A DNA stretch of 64,000 nt from contig NZ_VTAW01000005.1 in the NCBI RefSeq assembly GCF_008245225.1, positions 1 to 64,000 on the forward strand, in the 5' to 3' direction. The position numbers were made by a program, and so were the translations under genes. The notes beneath the pieces are model-generated. The model was not told where the DNA came from, made no database searches, and saw nothing but the letters and a program-made list of their open reading frames with translations. Position 1 is the first letter of the stretch. Each line of letters starts with the position of its first letter. Origin of the DNA: Natrialba swarupiae (GTDB taxonomy: Archaea; Halobacteriota; Halobacteria; Halobacteriales; Natrialbaceae). Below, one piece after another: positions 43,544 to 52,285 of this stretch.

Positions 43544-44181
43544 CGAACCGCAACACCCCTACGACCGGCTCGCTGGATCGAATACGCCAGCACCAGAGCG
43601 ATCGTCGCGATCGCCGGCGTCCAGCTGCCGAGCGCATCGTCGTTCGAGTCGGTGTCCGCTTCGTCACGAGCCGGGTCGGATTCGGCGTCAGGGTCCACCT
43701 CGATCGACTCCGTCTCGAGGTCGTTGGACGTATCGGTGCCGTCGGATTCGGTCGACGGGTCGTCGTCGGCCATCGGGACGGCTTCCTGGGGTGGGCGGAC
43801 GTACTCGACGTCGTCGGCCGCCGCGAGGTCGCGGAGTTGATCGACGGGGACCGACGCTTCGATCAGGGTCTTGCCGCCTCCGCTGTACGATCGTTCGACC
43901 GTCGCGTCGTATCCCGAGGGAAGCTCTCGGTCGCCCTCGAGTTCGACGACGACGAGGACGCTACCGTTCTTGTATGTAATGTCATTCGCGTGCGCGTATA
44001 CCTCGGGATCGGACGCGTCAGTCAGATCGTGCAACACTGGTGCGAGTGATTTCGTCTCATTCATGGGCGAGGAATCGTGGGTAGACTCGTCGGCCACCGC
44101 GACGGGCGTCATGGCGACTGTCGTCACGGTCGCGGTCATCACGGAGAAGATGAGGATCTTCCAGACGAGACTATCTGCCAT
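43540..44181 (-). CDS. Membrane-anchored propeptide-like protein coupled to the subtilase
   Basis: This 213-residue protein starts MADSLVWKILIFSVMTATVT (signal peptide). Residues about 40-125 form a compact domain (YKNGSVLVVVELEGDRELPS, KTLIEASVPVDQLRDLAAAD, DVEYVRPPQEAVP) that resembles the I9-type propeptide/inhibitor region preceding subtilisin-like domains. An acidic Ser/Thr linker and a C-terminal transmembrane helix (WTPAIATIALVLAYSIQ) follow. The stop overlaps the protease start in ATGA, and a TATA element at 44203-44211 is placed for leaderless transcription from 44181. It may be a membrane-bound chaperone or inhibitor of the protease; this is inference. Confidence 0.75.
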   Translation of the reverse strand: MADSLVWKILIFSVMTATVTTVAMTPVAVADESTHDSSPMNETKSLAPVLHDLTDASDPEVYAHANDITYKNGSVLVVVELEGDRELPSGYDATVERSYSGGGKTLIEASVPVDQLRDLAAADDVEYVRPPQEAVPMADDDPSTESDGTDTSNDLETESIEVDPDAESDPARDEADTDSNDDALGSWTPAIATIALVLAYSIQRAGRRGVAVR

Positions 44182-44330
44182 ACCGACCAGTAGCGATGTC
44201 GAGGATAAATACGTACTGACCGAGCGATCGCTCGAGGTTCGATGCTCGAGACGGCTCGAGAGGGTGTGGACAGACGACTCTGCCGGTATACGGTGGGCTC
44301 GAACCAAGTGCGAGAGCTATCGCTGGCCGG

Positions 44331-44378
44331 TGAAAAATAAAGAAAGTGGAAACACGACGCCGACGGTCGGAGTCGTGT
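44331..44378 (-). terminator. Terminator of the 1097-aa surface gene
   Basis: On the minus strand ACACGAC-T-CCGAC-C-GTCGG-C-GTCGTGT forms a long, nearly perfect hairpin (44352-44378). It is followed by a T-rich run with TTTCTTTATTTTT. Confidence 0.7.
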
Positions 44379-44390
44379 GGTTAGCGTGCG

Positions 44391-44558
44391 TTAGTTCGCC
44401 AGTTCGCCACGCAGGAGCGTGAAGTCGTTACCAGTAACGGTAACACCGTCTTCAAGCTCGTTGTCACCGTCGATGAGGTGACCACGGAGCACAGTCAGGT
44501 CGTTACCAGTGACGCCGTCGTCGGCGTCGCCGGTGAGACTAGCAACTGCGTTGTAGAC
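44391..44558 (-). repeat. VTG-LRG dockerin-like module in the giant surface protein
   Basis: Codes for the last 55 residues: VYNAVASLTG, repeat 1 VTGNDLTVLRGHLIDGDN, repeat 2 VTGNDFTLLRGELAN. Confidence 0.8.
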
Positions 44559-47500
44559 GTCTTCGTCAACGACGGGGTCGTCGTTGCCGTCGTCCTCGGA
44601 GACGGTCAGCGTACCGGTTGCGGAATCGTCGTCGGAGTGGACGCTGAATTCGTGTTCACCCTCTTCGTCGGGTGCTTCCATGGTGAATTCAACAACTTCG
44701 TATTCTCCATCGACGAGTTCGACTGGCTGCTCCGTCTGTGCGACGGTCACACCATCAACGCGGAGGTCAATGGTCTGAGAGTCGAGTTCGACACCAGTGT
44801 TCGTGACGTTTGCAGAGACAGTCACGTCTTCACCGGGTGCGGCCGTAGCGGTTTCGGGTTCGAGGTCTTCAACTGCGAAGAAGGCCTCCTCAATCACAAC
44901 TTCGGTGAGCACCACGTCAGCGTTGGTGGTACCTGGCGTAAGTTCGTTAGTGGTTGCGAACCCGTCTTCGCCATCGAACTCAGCCGTCACTCGGTACTCC
45001 TGTTCGGTTGGGAGGTCAACGTACGAGTACGATCCGTCGGGACCGGTGGTACGCGTGTCGTCGTAGTCATCGAACAGGTTGGATTCATCGAGGCTGAGCC
45101 ACTCTTCGTTGTTAGCGTCCCAGACCTGAAGCGTGACGGTGGCACCGGGGATGTTGTTGTCCTCGGCGTCCACAACGTCACCAGTCAGCTGTGCCGTGGT
45201 GAAGACACCGACGTTAGCCTGGCTGGAGTGGTTGTTTAGGTCGTTTCGCTCGCCTTCGTCATCTGCAGTGACGTAGTCGTCGTGGTCGCTGTTCGTCGTC
45301 CAAGCCGTTACGTTGGTGTTGGACAGTCCAGCGCCAAGCGATTCAATTGTTTCAGTGTCGTTAGCGACGAAGGTGAACTCGACGATACCGTCATCGCCGG
45401 AGTTACCAGTCGCAACGCCGTCTTCATCAGCTTCGAGGATGTGACCTGGGTGGTGGTCGATCAGTTCAGCACTGACATCCTGGTTCTGTGCCGGGGTGAA
45501 GTCCTCGGCATCGGAGCCAACCGAAGCGGAGGTCACGTTGACCTCAATCGTTGCGGACTCACTTGCTTCGACGTTCGCGTATTTCTGCTCGTCAACGGTC
45601 ACGTCGAGGTCGTAGTCCTGTGGTGGCTGGTCAAGGACGAACGAAACGTCACCGATACTCGTTCCTTGCGTGGAACGGTCGTTCGTCGTGAGGTCGAGTC
45701 GGTAGTCAGCGACCAACTCTTCGAGCGACGTGCTCGGGTTGTCGCTCAGGTCCTCAGTGTTGTATCCGTTAGCCTTGACGTAGACGTTGAAGTCCTGGTC
45801 GCCATCGTCACCGGCGAGTCCGGTGATGGTGAAGCGAGCGTCCTCATCGTTAGGGTTGTCGTGGAGGAACGCGTCGCCGTCGGCCTGGAACTGCTGTGCG
45901 GCGTCGAGGCTCTGGTCTGCGTCGTCGTAGGCAACCCAGACGTCGACGTCGTCACCGGAGAGTTCGTTGCCGTCCATGTCGACAATCTCGCCGGTGATCT
46001 TCTGGTCACCCTGCAGGAAGTAGGTGACGTTGTTGTAATCTCGGTCGTCGGTCGAGAGCGGATCACCGCTCTGGTTCGTCGCCGTTGCAGTGAACCGCTC
46101 GGTGACGATCGGTTCTTCGAGGGTCGTGTCGTTCGCGAACTCCGACGTCACGTCGAAGGTTGCGTAGCTGAGTGCGCCTTCGGGTGCGTCGCCGTCAGGG
46201 TTCTGGATGTGATCGGAACCTTCCAGATCCTCGACGTCGATCACGTCGTCGCCGTCGATCGTAACGGTAAGGGAGCGAACGGCTTCGTCATCGCCTTCTT
46301 CGTCTTCACCAGCGAAGGTACCAGGTGCTTCAGCTTCAGGTGGTTCACCGGCTGCTTCGTGGAAGTCCGAATTGATGTCGCCAGTCAGCGGGAATTCCTC
46401 ACCGTCAAGGAACGTAAACTCGAGTTCGACCTCGAGGTCGCCATTAATGCCCGAGTCCTGCTGGTTCTGGGTTACGACAGCGAATTCGGCGTTGTTATCG
46501 AACTCGCCGTTCGCGAACAGCGTTGCGTCTTCGCCAACGACTTCGTAGTCGCCGTCATCTTCGTCGATTTGGACGACGTCAATGTACTGCGCATCAAGCG
46601 CAGAGTCGAGCGTCAAGGTCTCGGTGGGGCCCTCCTGGTTCGGCGTGTGGAGCGAGACCTGCGTCGTATCGGAGCTGAAGTCGCGCTCCTCATTCTCTGC
46701 TCGGAGGACGTAGTTGACGTAATTACTGGGGTCGTCAGAGGTACCTACAGCAAGGCCTTCAAAGGTATGGGTGTTACTTCCTTCGCCAGTAGTAGCGGTA
46801 GCAACTGGCTCCGCACCGGCACCATAGCCATCTGCAGTGTAGAGTTCAACTGACGAGTCTGGGATACCGTCACCTTCTCTGTCTTGGACCTGAACCGTGA
46901 TCTGACCCTCAACGTCGAGACCAACCTCGAAGGTCACATCTCCTTCATTTGCACCATCAATGCCAGCTTCAGTCGCATCGGTAGTAATGGTGAGTTGGGC
47001 GGTGTTAACATTATCGTCATCCACAACACCATCAATTTGAGCGGTGTCGACATCTTCGAATGTGACCTCGCCATCGCCATCGGCAGTGGCAGTCACATCA
47101 TAGTCGACGCCATCACTCAGAGTGATGGTCTCTTCATTGTCGTAAGGACCAAGGTTTTCGACAGTCGCCGTGATGTCAACCACCTGTCCATAGTAGGCAG
47201 GGGCTGGTTCTTCGACTTCAACAATGCTGTACGCGGTGTGGTAGACTTCCGCATTAGCATCGTCAATTACCTCGCCAGCGGTACCATCATAATTCTCGTC
47301 ACCAACGCTGACAGTACCACTGTTACTATCTGCAAGGGTGTATGCGTTGTAAGTAACGGAAGACTCGTCCGTCTGAAGATCTCCCGTCAGTTCAATATCG
47401 GATTCCTGATCCTCAGGAACACCCTCTTCAACTGCAACAACAAGATCATCGTTGTCCGTTACGACAACCGTTGCAGAATCATCTGTCGTATCAGTACCGA

Positions 47501-47684
47501 GATCAACGACGATCTCGTCATCGCTTGACAACACTTGATCTTCTACAGTGATGTCAATATCTTCAGCATCTGCCACCGCCGAGCCCACGAATGCCGTGGA
47601 CATGGCGATGACAGACAGTACCATAATCGCTGCGAGGAACGCTGCACGTCCCTTCTCGCGATAAGTTATGTCGTCTCTTGTCAT
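44391..47684 (-). CDS. Giant surface protein (1097 aa) with dockerin-like tail
   Basis: The protein starts MTRDDITYREKGRAAFLAAI with a signal peptide ending near AVADA, very similar to that of the 817-aa S-layer protein. The ectodomain contains many beta domains: a CARDB-like unit (ITATVENLGPYDNEETITLS), a carboxypeptidase-regulatory-like unit (LTGDVVDAEDNNIPGATVTL) and another CARDB near the C-terminus (VSANVTNTGVELDSQTIDLR). N-glycosylation sequons such as NVT, NDT and NHS are present. It ends in the 55-residue VTG-LRG module, not in a PGF-CTERM. It is a probable S-layer-associated or alternative S-layer protein. A long 5' leader of about 130 nt is predicted. Confidence 0.88.
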   Translation of the reverse strand: MTRDDITYREKGRAAFLAAIMVLSVIAMSTAFVGSAVADAEDIDITVEDQVLSSDDEIVVDLGTDTTDDSATVVVTDNDDLVVAVEEGVPEDQESDIELTGDLQTDESSVTYNAYTLADSNSGTVSVGDENYDGTAGEVIDDANAEVYHTAYSIVEVEEPAPAYYGQVVDITATVENLGPYDNEETITLSDGVDYDVTATADGDGEVTFEDVDTAQIDGVVDDDNVNTAQLTITTDATEAGIDGANEGDVTFEVGLDVEGQITVQVQDREGDGIPDSSVELYTADGYGAGAEPVATATTGEGSNTHTFEGLAVGTSDDPSNYVNYVLRAENEERDFSSDTTQVSLHTPNQEGPTETLTLDSALDAQYIDVVQIDEDDGDYEVVGEDATLFANGEFDNNAEFAVVTQNQQDSGINGDLEVELEFTFLDGEEFPLTGDINSDFHEAAGEPPEAEAPGTFAGEDEEGDDEAVRSLTVTIDGDDVIDVEDLEGSDHIQNPDGDAPEGALSYATFDVTSEFANDTTLEEPIVTERFTATATNQSGDPLSTDDRDYNNVTYFLQGDQKITGEIVDMDGNELSGDDVDVWVAYDDADQSLDAAQQFQADGDAFLHDNPNDEDARFTITGLAGDDGDQDFNVYVKANGYNTEDLSDNPSTSLEELVADYRLDLTTNDRSTQGTSIGDVSFVLDQPPQDYDLDVTVDEQKYANVEASESATIEVNVTSASVGSDAEDFTPAQNQDVSAELIDHHPGHILEADEDGVATGNSGDDGIVEFTFVANDTETIESLGAGLSNTNVTAWTTNSDHDDYVTADDEGERNDLNNHSSQANVGVFTTAQLTGDVVDAEDNNIPGATVTLQVWDANNEEWLSLDESNLFDDYDDTRTTGPDGSYSYVDLPTEQEYRVTAEFDGEDGFATTNELTPGTTNADVVLTEVVIEEAFFAVEDLEPETATAAPGEDVTVSANVTNTGVELDSQTIDLRVDGVTVAQTEQPVELVDGEYEVVEFTMEAPDEEGEHEFSVHSDDDSATGTLTVSEDDGNDDPVVDEDVYNAVASLTGDADDGVTGNDLTVLRGHLIDGDNELEDGVTVTGNDFTLLRGELAN

Positions 47685-47803
47685 GTGTTATTAATTATGT
47701 TCGTGTTCCTTTCGCCGGGGCGGCCACGCTCGAGTTCCGATCGGTAACGTAATGTTGAACGTCCGGATGGACGATCACCGATCGTACTTACTTGCCTGAC
47801 CAT

Positions 47804-47846
47804 GGGTAGGGGTACGGCACGTATGTTCAGAGTCGTGTCTTATATA
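47804..47846 (-). promoter_or_regulatory. Promoter and 5'-end motif of the giant surface gene
   Basis: A TATA element (TATATAA on the minus strand) lies at 47840-47846. The predicted transcript start, about 27 nt downstream, coincides with GTACCCCTACCC at 47815-47804. The same motif occupies the same place in the 817-aa S-layer gene. Confidence 0.55.
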
Positions 47847-48618
47847 GTTTGTTGTCTTTCTCTGCAAATCATATGATCGGTATCGAATACGTAATGAGGT
47901 GTTTCCACCCGTCGTCGAAATTCGTCTCCGGGATTTTCCGTGCCCTGGGTTACTCGAGGCCGATTCGAGTGGAGCCGCGAGATCGCTCGAGTTCGTATCA
48001 CAGGTACGGTAATACTGGGCTTTTACGAACTGGTACGGCGGACATACACCAATTGTCTGACTTCTCGAACTCGATCGGCTTGAATTGGATCAACTCGAGG
48101 AACGTCGACCCTTCGTGGCCCGGCCGGGAAAACGGCGTTCCTACCGTGCGGTAGCGAGGGTAACAGTGTCCATACCACGGGCCAAGACAACAGTGACCTC
48201 ACCATGGAACAATCAGTACAGCGACGTCGCCGATCCACACCACCCATCTTTCTCTGAAAACCGCAGGGAGTACCAGTTACGAGTTTGTGACAAGAGACGA
48301 CTGGTACTGTCACCGAAAGGCGGATGGTTACCGGTAGCTCGCCCTGGTACCCCTACCCACTACGGCGGGGATCGGCGAAACGCGGGAGAGCAGGGCGGTA
48401 CCCCATCCGTCCCCGCCACCGAAGCGTTAGTAACCACTGCTTATCAACTTGTTTAATTCCTGTAATGAAAGTCAGGATTTCCTAGGAGTCGTGGAGAAAT
48501 CGGGACCTACTCGAGCGTTCGTCGAATAGCTGCCGCGAGAATAATTCAATCATGAACGAGTTTCACAGACTGATGACTGTCGGTAGCTCTTACACGTTCG
48601 TCGTGATCCGATGACAGT
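47847..48618. other. Intergenic region between divergent surface genes
   Basis: About 770 bp without a supported gene. It contains an inverted repeat AGTACCAGT / ACTGGTACT at about 48269-48309 and the motif GGTACCCCTACCC at 48346-48358, in the same orientation relative to the beta-helix gene as in the other surface genes. A related CGGTACCCCATCC occurs near 48398. Short frames here have unconvincing composition. Confidence 0.4.
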
Positions 48619-49713
48619 ATGTCGTCGAAACGGGGGCACACAGAGCGAATCGGCCGGCGGACGTATCTGGCGGGACTCGGCGCGACCGTCCTCGGGGCGA
48701 GCGCGACCACCACCGCCGCGGCGTCGGCGTACGATACCGTCACCGTCGAGAAGGGAACCCGCCACGTCCACGAGATCGATGCGGGCGAAACCCTCGAGAA
48801 CACGGTGTTCGACGTCACCGCACCCGGCGCGGGCGTGACGATCATCGCGAGAGAAACCGACTGGACGATCCGGAACGTCGCCGTCGAGGGGACAGTCGAC
48901 ATGGGCAACGCCACGATCCTCGGCGTCGCCGACACCGACGGCGGCACCTCACACATCGAGAACGTCTACCTCGGCGACGGCTCCGTCTACGAGGAGAAGG
49001 GCGCGACCGGCGTCTGGGTCGACCCCGACCACGACGGCCACCTCGAGATCGACCGGGTAAACGTCCAAGAGATGAGCGACAACGCCTTCTACTGTTCCGC
49101 GCCGGGCACCGACTGGGGACGCGGCGGGACGGTCGCCTTACGCGACTGTTACGCCGCGAACTCCTGGGTCTCTCAGTACCGGGTCGCCGAGGGGAGCCTC
49201 GAGAACTGCGTCGCTGCCGTCACCGACGACCGGGAGTACCGCCGCGGCCGAGGCCTCTGGGCGTGGTCACCCGGCCCCGTCGACGTCGACGGATGCCAGT
49301 TCGCGATGAACGGCCACCACTACTCGTTCGTCGCGGGTGCGAACGAGGAGGGAAGCCGGATCGACGTCCGCGACACCGAGTGGGACGACGAGTTCCACGG
49401 TGGGTGGAACACGTACGGCGACGGAACCGTGAACTTCAAGTCCGGCAACGGCAACGATCCACGAAACGTGGTTCCCAAAAAGTGTCCGAGTTCGGTCGAA
49501 GACGCCCTCGAGACGAGCGACGAGTCACCAGTCGACGACGACGTCTACGACGCGGTGGCCGGCCTCAGCGGTGGAGACGACGATCGGGTGACCGGCGCCG
49601 ATCTGACGTTACTCCGTGGCAGGCTCATCGACGGCGACAACGAGATCGACGGCGTCACGGTGACCGGATCGGATCTCACGCTGTTGCGTGGCTATCTGCT
49701 CGATCGATCCTAG
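48619..49713 (+). CDS. Tat-exported beta-helix surface protein with dockerin-like tail
   Basis: This 364-residue protein has a Tat signal (IGRRTYLAGLGATVLGAS) with cleavage near AAASA. Residues about 40-285 read as a right-handed parallel beta-helix (ENTVFDVTAPGAGVTIIA, TIRNVAVEGTVDMGNATILG, LEIDRVNVQEMSDNAFYCS), a fold found in pectate-lyase-like and carbohydrate-binding proteins. No classical lyase motif is visible. A short Ser/Asp linker leads to the 56-residue VTG-LRG module at the C-terminus, almost identical to that of the neighbouring beta-propeller protein. It is probably displayed at the cell surface or bound to it. Confidence 0.85.
   Translation: MSSKRGHTERIGRRTYLAGLGATVLGASATTTAAASAYDTVTVEKGTRHVHEIDAGETLENTVFDVTAPGAGVTIIARETDWTIRNVAVEGTVDMGNATILGVADTDGGTSHIENVYLGDGSVYEEKGATGVWVDPDHDGHLEIDRVNVQEMSDNAFYCSAPGTDWGRGGTVALRDCYAANSWVSQYRVAEGSLENCVAAVTDDREYRRGRGLWAWSPGPVDVDGCQFAMNGHHYSFVAGANEEGSRIDVRDTEWDDEFHGGWNTYGDGTVNFKSGNGNDPRNVVPKKCPSSVEDALETSDESPVDDDVYDAVAGLSGGDDDRVTGADLTLLRGRLIDGDNEIDGVTVTGSDLTLLRGYLLDRS
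49543..49713 (+). repeat. VTG-LRG dockerin-like module in the beta-helix protein
   Basis: Codes for the last 56 residues: VYDAVAGLSG, repeat 1 VTGADLTLLRGRLIDGDN, repeat 2 VTGSDLTLLRGYLLDRS. The 35 nt at 49621-49655 are identical to 51609-51643. Confidence 0.85.
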
Positions 49714-49857
49714 ACTCGAGGGAGCGACGGATGGTCGGTCGCATCCGTCCGTCGAACAGTAACGTCACGTGACACTTGTTCGCTGAGCTAGCTGTTTCGT
49801 TCACCCACACATAGCTGGGGAGTAACGGAGATTGAGAGCAGGCAGATATGCTGACAG

Positions 49858-49938
49858 ATACGGTTTACTGTCGATCAGTTCCGGTGAGACCGCGATCCGG
49901 GCGGCGGTCTCATCGGTGAAAAGCGACAGTAATCGTAT
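49858..49938. repeat. Palindromic repeat, copy 4 (free-standing)
   Basis: An 81-bp palindrome with outer arms ATACGGTTTACTGTCG / CGACAGTAATCGTAT and inner stem CCGGTGAGACCGC / GCGGTCTCATCGG. Unlike the other four copies it does not touch a stop codon; it lies 144 bp after the beta-helix gene. The remaining sequence between 49714 and 50093 shows only the promoter of the next gene. Confidence 0.8.
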
Positions 49939-50062
49939 GAGGAACTGGTTCGTCGCTAACCGACTTTCCTGAGTTGTAGCCGTTTTCCGGCGGTTTCTCG
50001 AGTCACCGGGGTATGCTAATGAGTCGAAAGTAACCTACACACTTACTTCACTCTTGCTGAAG

Positions 50063-50071
50063 AATTATAAG
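50063..50071 (+). promoter_or_regulatory. TATA box of the beta-propeller gene
   Basis: AATTATAAG at about 50063-50071 lies some 26 nt before the ATG at 50094, the spacing of a leaderless haloarchaeal promoter. This favours 50094 over the internal ATG at 50229. Confidence 0.55.
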
Positions 50072-50093
50072 AGATCTCTGACAGATTTTGAGT

Positions 50094-51695
50094 ATGGCTA
50101 TTTCAAATAGTCGACGTGATGGGGCGGAAACAGAAACGTGCGGGGAGGACAACAATGGTACGGCGTCCGAGCGGAGTGGTGCGGCAACTGGAGACCGAGC
50201 GAAAGCGTCATCGATAGGCGACCTCAGGATGGACCGCCGAACGATGTTGCAGACGGCTGTCGCTGGACTCGTCGGCCTGGGGACGGTGTCGGGAACGGCG
50301 AGCGCGGGCAGAAATGTGACGACGACCGCGAGCAACGGACCGCTCGTGTACGTCGGAACCTCACTCAGCTACAACGCGTACGACGCGACGACAGGAGACC
50401 ACGTGTGGACGTTTCCGACGGAAGGGAGTTCGTGGTCGTCACCGACCGTAGTCGATGGGATTCTCTACGCCGGTGACAACGGCGACGACGACGATGACGC
50501 GACGCTCTATGCGGTCGACGCGACCACCGGCGACGAAATCTGGTCCTTCACGGATCCCGGTGACTGGGTGTGGTCCTCTCCTACCGTGGTCGACGGAACA
50601 GTCTACGTGGGCGAGGGTGGCGGATCTGCGACCGATGGGTGGGATTACTCGGTGTTCGCAATCGATGCGGAAACCGGAGATCTGGTCTGGGAGTTCGACG
50701 AGGTCGAAGACCGCGTCCAATCCTCGCCTCACGTAGTCGACGGAACCGTTTACGTCGGCTCCCACGACAGTCACCTTTACGCGCTCGACGCCGAAACGGG
50801 TGACGAGGAGTGGTCCGTCCAGCCAGCGACGGGACGGATCAGCGCGTCGCCGACCGTGGTCGACGACACCGTCTACGTCGGCGTAGACCATTCGGGTCTG
50901 TACGCGTTCGACACCGACACGGGCGACGAACAGTGGTCGGTCACGGATAAAATCCAGGGAGTTCAGTCGTCGCCGACCGTGGTCGACGGAATCGTCTACT
51001 TCGGTGAGGGCAACACCTCGACTCACACCGGCGCCTTGCACGCCGCCGACGCGACAACGGGGGATCACGAGTGGACGTTTTCCGAACCAGATGCACCGGT
51101 CACGTCGTCACCGACCGTCTCCAATGGAACTGTCTTCGTCGGTGAGGGACACCACGAATACAAAGACATATCGAACGATGGTGACGTATACGCCGTCGAC
51201 GCAGCGACGGGCGAGCACCAGTGGACCTTCACTAATCCTGCCGACAGTCCGGTCTGGTCTTCGCCCACTGTGTACGATGGGACGCTATACGTGGGTATCA
51301 GTCCCGGGGGATTGTTCGCGATTGACGCCGATACGGGCGATAAGTTGTGGTCTACGGACGATGGGGTAGGCCGCTCGTCACCAACCGTCGTAGCCGACCC
51401 CGAGAACGGCAACAGCGTGGACTCACGAATCCACCTGGGTACGCTTGGGCATCACCACGAGTGGATGGGTGTGATGCCCGACAGTGGTGGAGACGACGAT
51501 AGGACTGATGATCCACCAGTCGATGACGACGTCTACGACGCAGTTGCGACTCTCAGCGCCGATGATAGTGATCAGGTGACAGGTGCGGATCTAACGATCC
51601 TCCGCGGGAGGCTCATCGACGGCGACAACGAGATCGACGGCGTTACCGTTACTGGTGGAGATTACACGTTATTGCGCGGACATCTCTTCAATTGA
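50094..51695 (+). CDS. PQQ-type beta-propeller surface protein with dockerin-like tail
   Basis: This 533-residue protein has an unusually long N-terminal extension (about 45 residues) before a Tat signal (MDRRTMLQTAVAGLVGLGTV). The body is seven or eight repeats of the form SSPTVVDGTVYVGxxDxxLYALDAETGDExWSV, the BamB/PQQ-like beta-propeller. Such proteins scaffold or bind at the surface; the quinoprotein catalytic residues are not evident. The VTG-LRG module forms the last 54 residues. An ATG at 50229 would give a standard Tat signal, but the promoter position supports 50094. Confidence 0.85.
   Translation: MAISNSRRDGAETETCGEDNNGTASERSGAATGDRAKASSIGDLRMDRRTMLQTAVAGLVGLGTVSGTASAGRNVTTTASNGPLVYVGTSLSYNAYDATTGDHVWTFPTEGSSWSSPTVVDGILYAGDNGDDDDDATLYAVDATTGDEIWSFTDPGDWVWSSPTVVDGTVYVGEGGGSATDGWDYSVFAIDAETGDLVWEFDEVEDRVQSSPHVVDGTVYVGSHDSHLYALDAETGDEEWSVQPATGRISASPTVVDDTVYVGVDHSGLYAFDTDTGDEQWSVTDKIQGVQSSPTVVDGIVYFGEGNTSTHTGALHAADATTGDHEWTFSEPDAPVTSSPTVSNGTVFVGEGHHEYKDISNDGDVYAVDAATGEHQWTFTNPADSPVWSSPTVYDGTLYVGISPGGLFAIDADTGDKLWSTDDGVGRSSPTVVADPENGNSVDSRIHLGTLGHHHEWMGVMPDSGGDDDRTDDPPVDDDVYDAVATLSADDSDQVTGADLTILRGRLIDGDNEIDGVTVTGGDYTLLRGHLFN
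51531..51695 (+). repeat. VTG-LRG dockerin-like module in the beta-propeller protein
   Basis: Codes for the last 54 residues: VYDAVATLSA, repeat 1 VTGADLTILRGRLIDGDN, repeat 2 VTGGDYTLLRGHLFN. Confidence 0.85.
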
Positions 51696-51926
51696 CAGCT
51701 GGGCTCGAGCGAAACCGACGGACGAATATTCACTAACCCCGGTACGTCGAGTACTGCCGGGTTGCCCGAGTTGTGGTCCGCCAAGATAACGTTTCGGGCC
51801 TCGAGTTGTGAGAGTGCGATGCAAACCAGTCGTTGTCATCCCGATTCCAAAGCTGACCACAACTTGTCCGTCGATCGGCCCACGAATAATATGGTTCGAA
51901 AAGAGCCGAGAGGTCGGGTGTAGCCG

Positions 51927-52245
51927 TTAACTCTGCCGACGAAGCGCCACCATAACGGCCGCGAGTAGCCCAACGAGTGCGACCGTGACGTCGAATCCGG
52001 GAGCGCTGTCGTCGGTTTCAGTCGGGTCGTCGTCGGTCTCGACAGGTTCGCCGGTAGATCCTTCGAGAACGTCACAGTGACCAGCAAGAACGGTCACCAT
52101 CGTGGTCGGTCGGCGACGCCGTGTCGATCAGTGTGATACCGAAGACTGCCCCACCGGCCATTCGTAGCACGGATCGACGGCCCAGTTGCCCGTTGCCATA
52201 CCCCCACGGAGCACAATGAATCGATACACGTTCTACGACGGCCAT
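51927..52245 (-). pseudogene. Relic of an exported PGF-CTERM surface protein
   Basis: Two ends of a surface protein survive next to each other in different frames. At 52072-52245 a frame holds a Tat-like signal (LGRRSVLRMAGGAVFGITL). At 51927-52100 a 57-codon frame runs from VLEGSTGEPVETDDDPTETD to the sorting tail PGFDVTVALVGLLAAVM...LRRQS. VLEGS and the DEP-rich linker match the 817-aa S-layer protein (DVLEGSDDEPAEGDD). The whole ectodomain is missing and the two parts are out of frame, so this is a deletion-derived pseudogene. Confidence 0.75.
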
Positions 52246-52285
52246 CAACACGTGTAAATCAGTTTTACAGTGGTTGAGTTGAATC

